A stretch of DNA of 9,315 bases from Acidobacteriaceae bacterium (GCA_030049955.1 JASIJX010000114.1:1-9315); one strand, 5' to 3'. Positions 1 through 7,229 are shown, counted from the stretch's first letter. Notes: generated by a model not told the origin, from the letters alone. A program made the numbers and translations.

Positions 1-2
1 AC

Positions 3-941
3 CAGGTGGAGACCGTCGACCCCAAGCTGGTGCGGCGGGTGCAGGCGGTGATCCAGGAGGTGGGCTACCGGCCCAACTTCCAGGCGCGGGCGCTGGCGCG
101 GGGGCGCAGCCACACGGTGGGATTGATCGTGAGCGAGATTACGGGGGGCAATCCGTTTTTCTCCGAGATCATTTTGTACTTTGAGCGGGCGGCGGTGGAG
201 CAGGGTTACGAGGTGCTGGTCAGCTTTGCCGACACGGAGACGCGCCCGGATCATATTGCTGTGTGCGCGGCGCGCATGCAGGAGCGGCAGGTGGAGGGCA
301 TTGCGGCGCTGACCTTCGGCATGGAGGAGCAGCTTGCCAAGAGCTCTATCGATGTTCCCGTCGTTTACGCCGGCGCGGACCGTGACCTTGAGAAGGTGCG
401 CAACGTTCGCATCAATTACGTCACCGGATTTCGCGACGCAATCCGGCATCTTGTGGATTACGGGCATGAGCGCATCGGCTATCTCAGCGGTCAGCTCCAT
501 TGGAGCAGCATGAAAAACCGCTACGAAAGCCTGCGCAAGGCGATGAAGCTGGCAGGTATGACGCTTGATAAAGATCTGGTTGCAGAGTGCGATCACACCT
601 GGGACGGCGGCGCCGAAGGCATGGCGCGGCTGCTGAACCTGCCCAAGCCGCCGACGGCGGTGCTCTGCTGCAACGATGTGGCCGCTGTGGGGGCGCTCAA
701 AACGCTCGCTTCGCGCGGAATGCAGGCCGGCCGCGACATCGCGCTGATTGGCTTCGACGATCTCACGCTCAGTCGATTTACGCAGCCGGCGCTGACCACC
801 ATCCAGTTCTCTCCGCGCGAAATCGCCGGGCTGGCTTTTCGCGCGCTGCTTGAAGAAATCCAGGGCGTGGAGAACAAGACCAGCCTCGAGTACAAGACGC
901 GCTTCATCCTGCGCGAGTCCACTTGCGCTCCGCGTTCCTGA
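3..941 (+). CDS. LacI-family transcriptional regulator (5' end cut by window)
   Basis: This is a sugar-responsive repressor or activator of the LacI/GalR type. The reading frame is open from the left edge, so the start and most of the helix-turn-helix are missing. The first visible residues (VDPKLVRRVQAVIQEVGYRPN) are the third helix of the LacI DNA-binding domain with its GYRPN signature. The hinge helix follows (ARALARGRS, about visible residues 28-36), then a full periplasmic-binding-protein-like effector domain beginning TVGLIVSEITGGNPFFSEI. Near the C-terminus IGFDD and PALTTIQFSPREIAGLAFRAL are the usual family landmarks. The visible 312 residues fit a usual length of about 340, so roughly 25-30 residues are lost to the window edge and nothing is broken. 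The GTG at position 6 is internal, not the start. The effector and target genes cannot be told from here; the regulated operon is probably to the left. Confidence 0.93.
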   Translation, partial: QVETVDPKLVRRVQAVIQEVGYRPNFQARALARGRSHTVGLIVSEITGGNPFFSEIILYFERAAVEQGYEVLVSFADTETRPDHIAVCAARMQERQVEGIAALTFGMEEQLAKSSIDVPVVYAGADRDLEKVRNVRINYVTGFRDAIRHLVDYGHERIGYLSGQLHWSSMKNRYESLRKAMKLAGMTLDKDLVAECDHTWDGGAEGMARLLNLPKPPTAVLCCNDVAAVGALKTLASRGMQAGRDIALIGFDDLTLSRFTQPALTTIQFSPREIAGLAFRALLEEIQGVENKTSLEYKTRFILRESTCAPRS

Positions 942-1008
942 GGAGCGGTTTCTCTACGGTGCGGCAGTCGAGGTAACAGGTCCGCAAATTTTTCCCATCA
1001 TGTGAACG

Positions 1009-1028
1009 TGAGCAGGATATGATGCTCA
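1009..1028. repeat. Inverted repeat TGAGCA-N8-TGCTCA in the leader of the VWFA gene
   Basis: Two perfect 6-bp arms (1009-1014 and 1023-1028) are separated by 8 bp and end 7 bp before the ATG at 1036. It could be a small operator or a weak hairpin in the leader. The spacer contains the only purine-rich stretch near the start, so a hairpin could affect initiation. A 6-bp arm can occur by chance, so this is weakly supported. Confidence 0.3.
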
Positions 1029-1035
1029 AGACCAC

Positions 1036-2997
1036 ATGAAGCGTCTTTTTATGCAGATTAGTTTCGTTGGCTGGCGTGTCCAGGGATGCCGTTTAAGGAT
1101 GCTGTGTGTTGTGGCTTTCGTTATGGCTACGTCCGCATTGTTACCGGCACAGACTACCGCGGCAAATGCGCAAAAGACTGTGCAGGAAAACGCCGCGGGC
1201 GCCGCGGATAAGAGCAACTCCCAATATCAGCTCGAACTGCCGGTGCCGCTGGTAGTCGAAGATATTCTCGCCCTCGATCGCAGCGGGAATCCTGTGCACG
1301 GACTCAAAGCTGGCGATTTCACCGTGACGGAAGATGGAAAGCCGGTGACGGTGCGTAGCTTTGAAGAGCACATGTCGTCGTCGCATCCGGCAGAGCCCGT
1401 CAAGCGCCTGGACCTGGGGACGAATGTTTTTACAAACCTGCAGCGGGTGCCTATCGACAGTTCGCTGAATATTCTGCTGCTCGATGCACTGAACACGCCC
1501 ATAAACGATCAGCAATATGTGCGCCAGCAGATGCTGAAGTATCTCGCTACGCTCAACCCCGGAGTCCAGATAGCAGTCTTCGGTCTGAGCACGCATTTGT
1601 ACATGCTGCAGGGATTCACGACAGATCCGGAATTGCTTAAAACGGCAATTGAACAAAAGCACAAGGGGCTGCACGCTTCGCCGCTGCTCGACGATCCGGT
1701 CTCGGGCGGTCCCGTAGAGCAGATGTCGGATTCCGTCGCAGACACGCTGCCGAGCGATGATTCCGAAGCGGCCGACATCGTGGCTAACCTGCAGCAGTTC
1801 GAGGCCGAGCAGCAGACAGAGATGGCGCGAATGCGCATGATCTACACGCTTGAGGCCATGAACCAGCTTGCGCGCTATCTCTCGGGGCTGCCAGGCCGAA
1901 AGAATCTCATCTGGTTTTCAGGCTCGTTTCCGCTCAACATTCTGCCCGATGACACGCTCAAGGATCCCTTCGGCGCTGCTGCCGGTTTTCAAGACGATGT
2001 GCGCAAGACAACCGACCTGCTGGCGCGCAGCCGAGTTGCCGTTTATCCCGTGGATGGGCGTGGGTTGTTCACCAATCCGGCGCTCAGCGCCTCGCAAAGC
2101 GGGCAAAGCCTGGTGCACAGCATGCGGACCAATCCAGGCGCGTTTGCCGCGAACAATAGCAAGTTTCTGAACCAGACCAATGCCGAGCACGCCACCATGG
2201 ACATGATCGCGGCCGAAACTGGCGGTAAAGCCTTCTACAACACCAACGGGCTGAAGGAGGCTGTCGAAAAGGCAGTCAATTACGGCGAGAATTACTACAC
2301 CGTCTCCTTTACGCCGCCGGACTCGAAGTGGGATGGCCGGTACCGGGCGATTTCGATCAAGGCCACAGCGTCGGGCGTGCACCTTTCTTACCGCAACGGT
2401 TACTATGCCGACGATCCTGCCGTCGTGCTTGCCGGAAGTAAGGTTCTGCCGGAGTCTGCAATGACGGCGGCGCTGCTGCGCGGCGGACCGGATGCAACGC
2501 AGATTTTCTTCGACGCGTTCCTTGTGCCGCGTGATGAAACTACGGACAAACTCACGGCAAGCGCGGAGCCCAACGCGAAGCTCATGAAGCCGCCCTACCG
2601 GACGTACATCATGCAGTATCTTGTCGATCTGAGCGGGGTGCAGTTTACCGTGAGCGCAGATGGCGTTCACCACGGCGTGCTGGAGTTTGCTGCCATGTTG
2701 TATACGCCTGATGGGGAGGTAGTAAACATCGCCGCAACCCGCGCAACGCTCACTTTGCCGCAGGAGCGCTTCGATCAGGCTATGGCCAAGGGTTTAACCG
2801 CGATGCAAACCATCCAGGCGCCGGTGAAAGGCGAGTATTTTCTGCGCGTCGCGGTGCACGACCCGAACGGTGACCGGGTGGGCGCGCTGGAAGCTCCGCT
2901 CGCCGGCCTGAAAACGCTGGCCGTGCTCAGGCAGCAGGCCGCGCAGCAGGCGCCTCAGAAGTCCGCGCAACAACCCGCTCCCGCGACTGCCAAGTGA
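1036..2997 (+). CDS. Exported VWFA-related acidobacterial protein
   Basis: This 653-residue protein matches the acidobacterial VWFA-related family (TIGR03436 type); no biochemical role is established. The N-terminus is basic, then hydrophobic ([17 protein letters not shown], residues 22-38), and resembles a signal peptide cut near LPA|Q. Next is the family's opening strand block ([20 protein letters not shown], 71-90; [11 protein letters not shown], 94-104). The von Willebrand A-like core starts at [11 protein letters not shown] (145-155) and runs through [13 protein letters not shown] (288-300) and [12 protein letters not shown] (334-345), ending with [13 protein letters not shown] and [10 protein letters not shown]. 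The canonical DxSxS metal site is not seen at D150. A second beta-rich region follows, and the tail is Ala/Gln-rich. The start is uncertain: no good ribosome-binding site precedes 1036, and the ATGs at 1051 and 1099 also preserve a hydrophobic leader. It appears to stand alone. Confidence 0.9.
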   Translation: MKRLFMQISFVGWRVQGCRLRMLCVVAFVMATSALLPAQTTAANAQKTVQENAAGAADKSNSQYQLELPVPLVVEDILALDRSGNPVHGLKAGDFTVTEDGKPVTVRSFEEHMSSSHPAEPVKRLDLGTNVFTNLQRVPIDSSLNILLLDALNTPINDQQYVRQQMLKYLATLNPGVQIAVFGLSTHLYMLQGFTTDPELLKTAIEQKHKGLHASPLLDDPVSGGPVEQMSDSVADTLPSDDSEAADIVANLQQFEAEQQTEMARMRMIYTLEAMNQLARYLSGLPGRKNLIWFSGSFPLNILPDDTLKDPFGAAAGFQDDVRKTTDLLARSRVAVYPVDGRGLFTNPALSASQSGQSLVHSMRTNPGAFAANNSKFLNQTNAEHATMDMIAAETGGKAFYNTNGLKEAVEKAVNYGENYYTVSFTPPDSKWDGRYRAISIKATASGVHLSYRNGYYADDPAVVLAGSKVLPESAMTAALLRGGPDATQIFFDAFLVPRDETTDKLTASAEPNAKLMKPPYRTYIMQYLVDLSGVQFTVSADGVHHGVLEFAAMLYTPDGEVVNIAATRATLTLPQERFDQAMAKGLTAMQTIQAPVKGEYFLRVAVHDPNGDRVGALEAPLAGLKTLAVLRQQAAQQAPQKSAQQPAPATAK

Positions 2998-3016
2998 TTC
3001 GAATGCGCAAAACTGG

Positions 3017-3022
3017 TACCCT
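3017..3022 (+). promoter_or_regulatory. Candidate -10 element (TACCCT) for leaderless purQ
   Basis: TACCCT fits the TAnnnT pattern of an extended family of -10 boxes and ends 6 bp before the purQ ATG, which puts a transcription start at or next to the A of ATG. No Shine-Dalgarno-like sequence lies between. I see no convincing -35 box upstream. This suggests a leaderless purQ mRNA, but it is inferred from one short motif. Confidence 0.3.
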
Positions 3023-3028
3023 AGAACC

Positions 3029-3724
3029 ATGAAGTTCGGCGTACTTGTGTTTCCCGGATCGAACTGCGATCAGGATACGTATCACGTGATTGCAGAGCTG
3101 GCGCGCCAGCCGGTAACCCTTCTCTGGCATGATTCCGAGGACCTGAAGGGCGTGGACGCAGTGCTGGTTCCCGGCGGCTTTGCCTATGGGGATTACCTGC
3201 GCACCGGCGCCATTGCGCGATTTTCGCCGGTGATGCAATCGGTGAAGAAATTCGCCGATGCGGGCGGCCTTGTTCTGGGCATCTGCAACGGTTTCCAGAT
3301 TCTTGCCGAGGCCGGGCTGCTGCCTGGCGCGCTGATGCGAAACGCGGGCTTGAAATATATTTGCCGCCAGGTGCACTTGCGCTGTGAAACCGCCGACAGC
3401 CCGTTCACCAACCAGTTGAAGAAGGGTGAAGTGCTTCAGGTTCCCATCGGCCACATGGAAGGGAATTATTTCTGCACTCAGGAAGAGCTGCGGCGCCTTG
3501 AGAGCGAGGATCGCATCGCATTCCGCTACTCTACGCCGGAAGGCGGAATCACGCCGGAAGCAAATCCCAACGGGTCGCTCGCGAATATCGCCGGCATCCT
3601 GAACGAGAACCGGAACGTGCTCGGCATGATGCCGCATCCCGACCGATCCAGTGAAAAGTTGCTGGGATCGGCGGATGGCTGGAAGGTCTTTGCGTCAATG
3701 ATGTCGTCCCTAGCTATGCGTTGA
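3029..3724 (+). CDS. purQ: Phosphoribosylformylglycinamidine synthase subunit PurQ (glutaminase)
   Basis: PurQ is the class I glutamine amidotransferase subunit of FGAM synthase. It hydrolyses glutamine and passes ammonia to PurL, with PurS as linker, in the fourth step of de novo purine synthesis in the cytoplasm. The sequence opens with [14 protein letters not shown], has [20 protein letters not shown] (residues 45-64), and carries the nucleophile elbow GICNGFQIL with Cys86. MMPHPDR near the C-terminus supplies His203. At the triad acid position this protein has Asp205 where HPER (Glu) is common. The 231-residue length is normal for the small PurS-dependent form. Neither purS nor purL is in the window, so the pathway genes are scattered here. 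No ribosome-binding site is visible, and the ATG lies 31 bp after the preceding gene. The stop codon lies inside a 25-bp tandem duplication leading to the phosphatase gene. Confidence 0.96.
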   Translation: MKFGVLVFPGSNCDQDTYHVIAELARQPVTLLWHDSEDLKGVDAVLVPGGFAYGDYLRTGAIARFSPVMQSVKKFADAGGLVLGICNGFQILAEAGLLPGALMRNAGLKYICRQVHLRCETADSPFTNQLKKGEVLQVPIGHMEGNYFCTQEELRRLESEDRIAFRYSTPEGGITPEANPNGSLANIAGILNENRNVLGMMPHPDRSSEKLLGSADGWKVFASMMSSLAMR

Positions 3725-3772
3725 AAAACCGGCAAGGAAACCGTAGCGAAAAACCGGCAAGGAAACCGTAGC
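3723..3772 (+). repeat. Perfect 25-bp tandem duplication carrying a ribosome-binding site
   Basis: Two identical 25-bp units, 3723-3747 and 3748-3772, abut exactly. The first overlaps the purQ TGA (3722-3724). The second ends one base before the TTG start of the next gene. Each unit contains GGCAAGGAAACC, so the Shine-Dalgarno core AAGGA is present twice (about 3734-3738 and 3759-3763). Only the downstream copy is at a working distance, 10 nt from TTG 3774. A single unit would still leave a functional purQ stop and ribosome-binding site, so this is probably a recent slippage or duplication event. Confidence 0.93.
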
Positions 3773-3773
3773 A

Positions 3774-4619
3774 TTGATCGACATTCATCATCACCTCATT
3801 TATGGCGTGGATGACGGAGCGCCCGATCTCGAAACCTCGCTCGAGATGGCGCGTAGCGCTGCCGCTGAAGGCGTGACGCGCATTGTCTGCACGCCTCACG
3901 CGAAAGAAGAGATACCTTATCAGCCGGCGCTGATTGCCGAGCGGTTTGAGGAGCTGCGCGAACAGTTGAAGGGGACGATTGCGCTGAGCCTTGGATGCGA
4001 CTTTCACATGTCGGCCGACAATATCGCCGAGGCCTGCGCCCACTCGCCGCGCTACTCGATCGACGGCAAAGGGTATCTGCTGATCGAATTTCCCAGCATG
4101 GTGATTCCGCCGGGAATGGATGAAGCGATGTTTGCACTGCGCAATGCAGGCTATACGCTGATCGTGACGCATCCGGAGCGCTATCCAGCAGTGCTGCGGC
4201 GGCCGGAACTGCTTGCCGATTGGCTGGGCAGCGGCTGCCTTGCGCAGGTGACTTCGGCATCTCTTTACGGACGCTTTGGCCGCGCGGCCGAAGCGTTCTC
4301 GAACGAACTGCTGGATCGCAACTGGATACACTTCATCGCCAGCGACGCGCACGGCATGACGCGCCGGCCTCCGCATTTGAAGAAGGGATACGATTACGTG
4401 GCGCAGCGCGCCGGAGTTGAAACGGCCGAGCGGCTCTTTGTATCGAATCCTCGCGCGGCTGTGGACGGCGTTGCATTGCCACCGCAGCCGGAACCTGTGG
4501 GCTTGCGCGATCGTGACCCGCTCAGGTTCGACGCAAAACTCTACGAGTCTACTTCCGCAGAAGCGGCGCGCAGCGCGGCGGCGAAGAAGGGCTTCTGGGG
4601 CAGGCTGTTTTCGAAATGA
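3774..4619 (+). CDS. CpsB/YwqE-type PHP-domain tyrosine-protein phosphatase
   Basis: This family consists of metal-dependent phosphatases that remove phosphate from tyrosine-rich tails of exopolysaccharide chain-length/BY-kinase proteins and so control capsule or EPS export. The PHP metal-binding motifs appear in order: DIHHH with YGVDDGA (residues 3-16), CTPH (39-42), LGCDFH (73-78), LIEFP (103-107), THPERY (132-137) and SDAH (190-193). The core ends near residue 235. A further 45 residues follow, ending in a basic aromatic tail ([11 protein letters not shown]), so it is longer than the usual ~255. The start is TTG at 3774, supported by AAGGA 10 nt upstream and by the motif beginning immediately. 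It lies 49 bp after purQ and may be co-transcribed with it. No BY-kinase, Wzz or glycosyltransferase gene is nearby, so its substrate is not indicated. Confidence 0.9.
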   Translation: MIDIHHHLIYGVDDGAPDLETSLEMARSAAAEGVTRIVCTPHAKEEIPYQPALIAERFEELREQLKGTIALSLGCDFHMSADNIAEACAHSPRYSIDGKGYLLIEFPSMVIPPGMDEAMFALRNAGYTLIVTHPERYPAVLRRPELLADWLGSGCLAQVTSASLYGRFGRAAEAFSNELLDRNWIHFIASDAHGMTRRPPHLKKGYDYVAQRAGVETAERLFVSNPRAAVDGVALPPQPEPVGLRDRDPLRFDAKLYESTSAEAARSAAAKKGFWGRLFSK

Positions 4620-4635
4620 TCGCTGGACTGAACCG

Positions 4636-5394
4636 CTAAATCAGGCCCAGGCCGCCATCGACTGTCAGAATCTGGCCGGTGATGAAGCTGGGTCCGGTGG
4701 CAAAGAAGAGCACTGCTGCGGCTACATCGGCGGCTGTGCCGTTGCGTTTGAGCGGCGTCTTTTCGGCAAAGTGCTGGTTGCGGCTCCGATCGTCGATATC
4801 GGCTTTGGGCGCGCTTTCTTCCACTTCAATCCAACCGGGCGCGACGCAGTTTACGCTCACCTCGGGAGCGAAGGACTTGGCCATGGCCTGGGTGAGCATG
4901 TGCAGCGCGGCTTTCGAGCTGCAGTAATGCGCGTGGCCGGCCCAGGGGCGCAGGCCGCCGAGCGAGCCGATGTTGACGATGCGCCCGTGCGCGGCGCGAA
5001 GGTGCGGCAGCGCCTCGCGCGCAACAAGAAATGGGCCGCGAGCGTTGGTCTCGAACACCGCGTCCCACTCGTCGAGCGTAATGCTTTCGAGCGGTGCGCT
5101 GGCGAAAACGGCGGCGTTGTTGATGAGCAAATCCAGTCGGCCGAAGGCGGCTACAGCTTCGTCAACGGCGCGGCGCACGGACTGCTGCAAACGGACGTCG
5201 CACTCAATCGCCGCGGCACGCACGCCGAGCGCGCGCAGTTCCGCGGCTGTCCGGGCCGCTTCATCCTGCGAGGCTCGATAGGTGATGGCCACATCGGCCC
5301 CGGCGCCGGCCAGCGCCAGAGCAATGCTGCGGCCGATGCGGCGCGCTCCGCCGGTGACGAGAGCCGCTTTGCCAGTCAAAAGTCTTGCAGACAT
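4636..5394 (-). CDS. Classical SDR-family NAD(P)-dependent oxidoreductase
   Basis: This 252-residue cytoplasmic enzyme has the full classical short-chain dehydrogenase/reductase pattern: cofactor motif TGGARRIG (residues 14-21), CDV (65-67) for the adenine ring, NNAA (92-95), and the catalytic tetrad Asn117, Ser144, Tyr157 and Lys161 (YCSSK). PGW and the C-terminal TGQILTVDGG are also typical. Arg residues in TGGARRIG and Arg40 after the second strand suggest NADPH preference. It resembles FabG-like and FolM/pteridine-reductase-like members, and the TGGxRRIG form leans toward the latter, but the substrate cannot be assigned. The gene lies 53 bp downstream of the exported protein gene on the same strand and converges with the phosphatase gene at a gap of only 16 bp, where I see no terminator. 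Its ribosome-binding site is weak. Confidence 0.93.
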   Translation of the reverse strand: MSARLLTGKAALVTGGARRIGRSIALALAGAGADVAITYRASQDEAARTAAELRALGVRAAAIECDVRLQQSVRRAVDEAVAAFGRLDLLINNAAVFASAPLESITLDEWDAVFETNARGPFLVAREALPHLRAAHGRIVNIGSLGGLRPWAGHAHYCSSKAALHMLTQAMAKSFAPEVSVNCVAPGWIEVEESAPKADIDDRSRNQHFAEKTPLKRNGTAADVAAAVLFFATGPSFITGQILTVDGGLGLI

Positions 5395-5447
5395 AGAGAC
5401 CGTGTGGGCATTGAACCGGCCGGAGTGAGACGCCGCATCCGGGAGCG

Positions 5448-6011
5448 CTACTTCTGCGGCTGACTCTGCGATTGGTTCTGCTGTTGATTGCTCGAGTTTG
5501 AGCTGCCCTGATTGCTGCCACTCTTGCCCGAACCGCCGGAATTGCCGCCCGAACTGTTGCCGCTGCCGGAGTTATCTGCCGCCGTATTGTTGTTCTTATA
5601 AATCGAGTATTGCGCGCCGGGTCGGTTCATGCGCACCTGCATCGACATCTGCGCCTTATCGATCTTGTAGTCCTGGCCATAGGTCTGGAAACCGTTGGCG
5701 ATTACCTGCATGCGAACGGTATCGCCAATGGGAATAACATCGATCGTTACCTTGCCGTCTTCGTTGGTCTTCAGCTCCATCGAGCCCTTATCCTTGTCGC
5801 CCTCGATGGGGTGAAAGATGACGGCGGCGGCCTCGATGGGCTTGCCGTTGTCGGCTTTGAGCACCGTTACCTCGATCGTCGAGGAGGGCGGCGGAGCCTT
5901 GTACTTGCGGCCGCGCCGCTCGTTGTCCTGGGCGTGAAGCGCCAGCGAAAACATGACCAGCCCGGCGCAGGCCAGGCGCGCAGAATAACGGGAAAACCAA
6001 GACTGCAGCAT
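5448..6011 (-). CDS. Small exported carboxypeptidase-regulatory-like domain protein
   Basis: The 187-residue product has a signal peptide (RLACAGLVMFSLALHA, cut near residue 27 before QDN). A basic linker follows (ERRGRKYKAPPP), then one beta-sandwich of the carboxypeptidase-regulatory-like/transthyretin type, about residues 44-130. Supporting this are IEVTVLKADNGKPIEAAAVIF, a strand carrying TNEDGKVTIDVIPIGD, and VIANGFQTYGQDYKI, which is the usual fold of PF13620-like domains. The last ~50 residues are almost only Gly, Ser, Asn and Gln and should be disordered. Such domains are common in acidobacterial secreted and outer-membrane proteins; no enzymatic residues are seen. The ATG has no Shine-Dalgarno. 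It may share a transcript with the SDR gene behind it, although their functions do not obviously connect. Confidence 0.82.
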   Translation of the reverse strand: MLQSWFSRYSARLACAGLVMFSLALHAQDNERRGRKYKAPPPSSTIEVTVLKADNGKPIEAAAVIFHPIEGDKDKGSMELKTNEDGKVTIDVIPIGDTVRMQVIANGFQTYGQDYKIDKAQMSMQVRMNRPGAQYSIYKNNNTAADNSGSGNSSGGNSGGSGKSGSNQGSSNSSNQQQNQSQSQPQK

Positions 6012-6018
6012 GAAAACA

Positions 6019-6024
6019 ATTTTA
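6019..6024 (-). promoter_or_regulatory. Candidate -10 element (TAAAAT) for the exported-protein gene
   Basis: On the - strand TAAAAT ends 7 bp before the ATG of the gene at 6011-5448. This would put the transcription start at or beside the start codon, and no ribosome-binding site is present. No clear -35 box is visible 16-18 bp further upstream. The arrangement resembles that ahead of purQ, so leaderless transcription is possible. Confidence 0.35.
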
Positions 6025-6172
6025 GCGCGTCGCGCACCATTCAGGTCTGATTTCGCTGCGGCGAGCGCATGGGCTCGGTTCCATCGCTTCTCTGCGGTTA
6101 AAGCATGCGCCTATTTCTGTGAGACTGTGAAATTAAGTTTTGGCAAGCAGTTCAAGGAACGAAACTTGCACA

Positions 6173-6196
6173 CCGAAAACCGGAAGAAATTTTCGG
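6173..6196. repeat. Inverted repeat CCGAAAA/TTTTCGG
   Basis: Perfect 7-bp arms with a 10-nt loop lie about 150 bp upstream of the exported-protein gene, in the gene-free stretch. The region around it is AT-rich. It may be a hairpin or a protein-binding dyad; there is no clean T-tract directly after it, so I do not call a terminator. Confidence 0.4.
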
Positions 6197-6704
6197 ATTC
6201 CTGAAAAATGTTTTTCCTGCGATGCGCGTTCGATTCCGCATGAGGTTCCTCCAGCAGTTCGTTGAGGTTCCAGGATGGGTTTAGTCCTCGGTAAAACACT
6301 CCTTTCCATTGCAGGTGCATGATGCCGGGTATCGCGTCGATTTGTACCCTGGACCGGGATAATCCCCCTCCCCCACCGGCTGTGTGCATGTGTTTGATTC
6401 TACTGCAGTTAATTGACGGTCATCGCTGTATGTGTGTGATTCGCAAGGAGTTATTTGCAGCCGTTTTGGAATCAGCGGTTTACGGCGCAGGTGGGCTCGC
6501 GTGCGCGGTTTGCTTGTCCTGGTTCCGGACCTAATTCAGTGTGGCAGATTCGGGCGTAATTCGATGCAATGTTGCAATCGGTCATGTGTTATCGTGATGG
6601 CCTCGGGAACAAGCTCGTTGCGCAGCTTATGAAAGCCAGCATGCCTGGCACAATTGCCTATTCTCGACCGCATGGGCCGCTATCCGTTTTTAATCGCCAC
6701 ACAT

Positions 6705-6718
6705 AAAGGGAGAAAGGG
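6705..6718 (+). promoter_or_regulatory. Strong ribosome-binding site that fixes the peptidase start
   Basis: The purine run AAAGGGAGAAAGGG lies just before ATG 6720. The AAGGGAG part has about 8 nt of spacing. It is the strongest Shine-Dalgarno-like sequence in the window and supports ATG 6720 over the in-frame TTG at 6654 or ATG at 6672. Confidence 0.75.
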
Positions 6719-6719
6719 A

Positions 6720-7229
6720 ATGCCACCACTCTTCAACATGGGTAATTTCAACGTAGCGGGGATTTGCCACGCCATCTGCTGTAAATGGGTCAAGGCATCG
6801 CGGGTTCTGGGAAATGTTACCGCGCTGAATCAGCTTGGCAGCCCCATGGCAATGTTTATGAACTGGCAACTGCCGCCTAACTGGCAAGGCATTAACGACA
6901 ACTATCATCTGCCGCATGACGACGTTCAGAACCGGCCTCAACTGGATATGGCCTGGATTGCGGAGCAGACCACGCGGACAACTGGATATGCGTTGATCGT
7001 GTTGTGGGGTGGCGGGATCAACGTTCAGCGAGGCGCGCACGATGTCGGCGGGCATACCGTAGCGGTTCGGAAAGAGCCAAGAAATTACCAGTATTTCGAC
7101 CCGAACATTGGCCCATTCCAATTCGGAAATTCGATGGAATTGTTCACCTGGTTGCAAAACGATCCTCAAGCCCCATATGCTCAATATCCCGGTTTGAGAA
7201 ACCGGGAATGTGAATTCGTGAAGGTATAA
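6720..7229 (+). CDS. Putative YopT-type (C58-like) cysteine peptidase, single domain
   Basis: From ATG 6720 the product is 169 residues and has no signal peptide or membrane segment. The pattern fits the YopT/AvrPphB papain-like peptidases: a Gly-x-Cys at the N-terminus with a Trp shortly after (GICHAICCKW, Cys16, Trp23), a distant His in GGHTVAV (His112), and an Asp in YFDPNIGPFQF (Asp127). The DPN-x-G-x-F block after the Asp is the most telling feature. The 15-residue His-Asp spacing fits the known members. Known relatives are secreted virulence effectors or toxin modules that cleave host or target proteins. This one is only the bare catalytic domain, with no fused targeting part and no secretion-system gene in view. 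Substrate and role are unknown. Another papain-like family is the main alternative. A 21-bp palindrome lies near its 3' end. Confidence 0.62.
   Translation: MPPLFNMGNFNVAGICHAICCKWVKASRVLGNVTALNQLGSPMAMFMNWQLPPNWQGINDNYHLPHDDVQNRPQLDMAWIAEQTTRTTGYALIVLWGGGINVQRGAHDVGGHTVAVRKEPRNYQYFDPNIGPFQFGNSMELFTWLQNDPQAPYAQYPGLRNRECEFVKV
7187..7207. repeat. 21-bp perfect palindrome (9-bp arms, GAG loop) inside the end of the peptidase gene
   Basis: TCCCGGTTT at 7187-7195 pairs perfectly with AAACCGGGA at 7199-7207 across a 3-nt loop. It lies within the last 15 codons of the peptidase gene, ending about 20 bp before its stop. No T-run follows, so it is not a typical intrinsic terminator. It would form a stable RNA hairpin or could bind a dimeric protein. 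Confidence 0.85.

Larger units (their letters stand above)
6012..6719. other. Intergenic region without a convincing gene
   Basis: This 708-bp stretch lies between divergent genes and is visibly less GC-rich than its surroundings. Small open frames occur on both strands, but none has a good start, ribosome-binding site or recognisable motif. Things seen: CCGAAAA (6173-6179) facing TTTTCGG (6190-6196); a short AT-rich palindrome GAAAAATGTTTTTC (6203-6216); a 9-bp direct repeat TGAGGTTCC at 6241 and 6263; and a C-rich tract near 6363. TTGACG near 6416 could be a -35 box but has no clear partner. It probably holds the promoter and leader of the peptidase gene at 6720, and may hold gene remnants or a small RNA. 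Confidence 0.6.

Noticed and set aside
1918..2673. 251-codon - strand frame inside the VWFA gene
   Set aside because: It is antisense to a well-supported gene, and its composition is Arg/His-rich as expected of a shadow frame.
2927..3637. 236-codon - strand frame opposite purQ
   Set aside because: It is the shadow of a clear PurQ and its product has no family features.
4620..4635. Possible terminator between the convergent phosphatase and SDR genes
   Set aside because: The gap is only 16 bp and shows no stem or T-run.
4417..5463. Long + strand open frame (348 codons) opposite the SDR gene
   Set aside because: It is antisense to a gene with a complete SDR motif set and its translation has no recognisable domain; long antisense frames are expected in GC-rich DNA.
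6111..6389. 92-codon - strand frame in the gap
   Set aside because: It has no convincing ribosome-binding site at its start, and its low-complexity Gly run comes from the C-rich tract.
6319..6534. 71-codon + strand frame in the gap, with AAGGAG near 6445
   Set aside because: The AAGGAG is not placed before a suitable start in this frame and the product resembles nothing known.
6654..6719. N-terminal extension of the peptidase from TTG 6654
   Set aside because: ATG 6720 has a much stronger ribosome-binding site, which itself lies inside the extension, and the extra residues show no motif.
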